NCBI RefSeq assembly: GCF_001571305.1
Contig: NZ_BCTN01000017.1
Location: 52,182 to 116,181, forward strand
Direction of reading: 5' to 3'
Length of the DNA stretch: 64,000 bases
DNA from: Erwinia persicina NBRC 102418
GTDB lineage: Bacteria > Pseudomonadota > Gammaproteobacteria > Enterobacterales > Enterobacteriaceae
The position numbers and the translations under genes are program-made. Positions 62,960-64,000 of the stretch are shown here, one piece after another (position 1 is the stretch's first letter; every line of letters begins with the position of its first letter). The notes under the pieces were generated by a model, which was not told where the DNA came from, searched no databases, and saw nothing but the letters and a program-made list of their open reading frames with translations.

Positions 62960-64000
62960 TTAGTCCTCTCGGGCAAAAAGTGCCTCTATAAAATCGTCAG
63001 CCTTAAACGATCGTAAATCTTCAATACCTTCGCCAACGCCGATATAGCGAATAGGAATGTTGAACTGGTCCGCCACGGAGAAGATCACGCCCCCTTTCGC
63101 CGTGCCATCCAGCTTGGTCAGGGTGATCCCGGTCAGGCCAACGGCCTCATGGAACAGTTTAGTCTGGCTGATTGCATTCTGGCCGGTGCTGGCATCAATG
63201 GTCAGCATCACCTCATGCGGCGCCTGGTCGTCGAGCTTTTTCATCACGCGAGTGATTTTTTTCAGCTCTTCCATCAGGTGCGATTTATTCTGTAAGCGCC
63301 CGGCGGTATCTGCAATTAACACATCAACATGGCGCGCTTTCGCGGCCTGGATGGCGTCAAAAATGACCGAGGCAGAGTCCGCGCCGGTATGCTGCGCCAC
63401 TACCGGAATATTATTGCGCTCCCCCCACACCTGAAGCTGCTCAACGGCGGCGGCACGGAAAGTATCACCCGCCGCCAGCATCACCGACTTCCCTTCTGCC
63501 TGGAACTGACGGGCCAGCTTACCGATGGTTGTGGTTTTCCCCACGCCATTGACGCCGACCATCAGAATAACAAAGGGGGTTTTACCGCTGACATCCAGCG
63601 GCGCTTCCACGGTAGCCAGAATACCGGCCATCTCCGTTTTCAGCATGCCGTAAAGCGCTTCGGCGTCGCGCAGTTCCTTACGGCTGGCCTGCGCGGTGAG
63701 GCTGGCGATAATCCGGCGCGTGGTTTCCACGCCGACGTCCGCAATCAGTAACTGCTCTTCCAGCTCTTCAAACAGGTCGTCATCAATTTTCTTGCCGCGG
63801 AACAGGCCAATAAACCCGGAACCAAGATTCTGGCGGGTTTTCACCAGACTGCGCTTCAGACGTGCGAAGAATCCTTCTTTCGTCGGACGCTCCTGCTCTG
63901 CGACCGGCAGTTGCACTTCGGCCTCTGCGCGGGCTTCAGCTTCGGCGCGGGCGGCGGCTTCGGCTTCGGCGCGAGCAGCGGCTTCCGCTTCCGCACGGGC
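62960..64000 (-). CDS. ftsY: Signal recognition particle receptor FtsY, 5' end outside window
   Basis: SRP receptor GTPase that docks ribosome-nascent chains at the membrane. 347 codons are visible and the frame is open to the window edge, so the N-terminus is missing. The NG domain has G1 GVNGVGKTTTIGKLA, DTAGRLQNK (G3), TKLDGTAKGG (G4) and the end SVADQFNIPIRYIGVGEGI. Before it is an acidic Ala/Glu/Arg-rich A domain built at its visible edge from AARAEAEA repeats. First gene of ftsYEX. Confidence 0.97.
   Translation of the reverse strand, partial: ARAEAEAAARAEAEAAARAEAEARAEAEVQLPVAEQERPTKEGFFARLKRSLVKTRQNLGSGFIGLFRGKKIDDDLFEELEEQLLIADVGVETTRRIIASLTAQASRKELRDAEALYGMLKTEMAGILATVEAPLDVSGKTPFVILMVGVNGVGKTTTIGKLARQFQAEGKSVMLAAGDTFRAAAVEQLQVWGERNNIPVVAQHTGADSASVIFDAIQAAKARHVDVLIADTAGRLQNKSHLMEELKKITRVMKKLDDQAPHEVMLTIDASTGQNAISQTKLFHEAVGLTGITLTKLDGTAKGGVIFSVADQFNIPIRYIGVGEGIEDLRSFKADDFIEALFARED
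63933..64000 (-). repeat. 24-base tandem repeat in the ftsY A domain
   Basis: Three consecutive units at 63933-63956, 63957-63980 and 63981 to the window edge differ at few bases and encode the octapeptide AARAEAEA. The array continues past the window. Repeat number probably varies between strains, as the A domain of FtsY tolerates length change. Confidence 0.85.

Overview
The window is ordinary, gene-dense enterobacterial chromosome with no phage, insertion sequence, CRISPR array, tRNA or rRNA that I could see. Gene order follows the Escherichia coli pck-to-ftsY segment closely: pckA, envZ-ompR, greB, tex, feoAB, bioH, gntX, nfuA, malQP, glpRGE/glpD, glgBXCAP, asd, yhgN, gntRKU, yhhW, ryhB, yhhY, ggt, ugpBAECQ, livKHMGF, panM, rpoH, ftsYEX. 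Protein identities are E. coli-like but clearly diverged and the base composition is GC-rich. Several genes that E. coli has here are missing (feoC, gntT, malT-rtc, yhhX, livJ). This fits a relative such as Erwinia or Pantoea; that genus-level statement is inference from gene content, not a database result.

Layout. 1-8524: end of gluconeogenic pckA, the EnvZ/OmpR osmosensing system, transcription factors GreB and Tex, and the ferrous iron importer FeoAB under an FNR/Fur-like promoter. 8525-14363: accessory genes (a glucosylglycerate phosphorylase homologue, a small YhcN/BhsA-type periplasmic protein, an extra FabF-like ketosynthase) interleaved with bioH, gntX and nfuA. 14514-24143: maltodextrin enzymes MalQ/MalP, an AT-rich islet with an orphan MrpH-like fimbrial adhesin where E. 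coli has malT and rtc, then the glycerol-3-phosphate genes. 24190-35262: the complete glycogen cluster glgBXCAP and asd. 35536-40422: yhgN, gluconate genes gntRKU with a GntR operator, pirin yhhW, and the iron-responsive sRNA RyhB behind a 17/19 Fur box. 40423-46680: N-acetyltransferase yhhY, then three genes I cannot assign to a known pathway (a retropepsin-like protease with PDZ domain, divergent from an SDR plus phytanoyl-CoA-dioxygenase-family pair), then ggt and yhhA. 46757-57273: phosphate-starvation glycerol-3-phosphate importer Ugp with a five-repeat Pho box, and the branched-chain amino acid importer LivKHMGF. 57274-64000: panM, an AzlC/AzlD branched-chain amino acid exporter (azlC apparently frameshifted in a T7 tract) with an AraC regulator and a decayed downstream reading frame, then rpoH, ftsX, ftsE and the truncated ftsY.

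How the genes work together: much of the window handles carbon storage and entry. Glycogen is made (GlgC, GlgA, GlgB) and broken down (GlgP, GlgX, MalP, MalQ), glycerol-3-phosphate is imported and oxidised (Ugp, GlpD), and gluconate is taken up and phosphorylated (GntU, GntK). Iron control is seen twice (feo and ryhB). Branched-chain amino acid import (Liv) sits beside a possible exporter (AzlCD). The most useful places to look again are the adhesin islet, the retropepsin/SDR/PhyH block, the extra ketosynthase, the lone glucosylglycerate phosphorylase, and the azl remnants.
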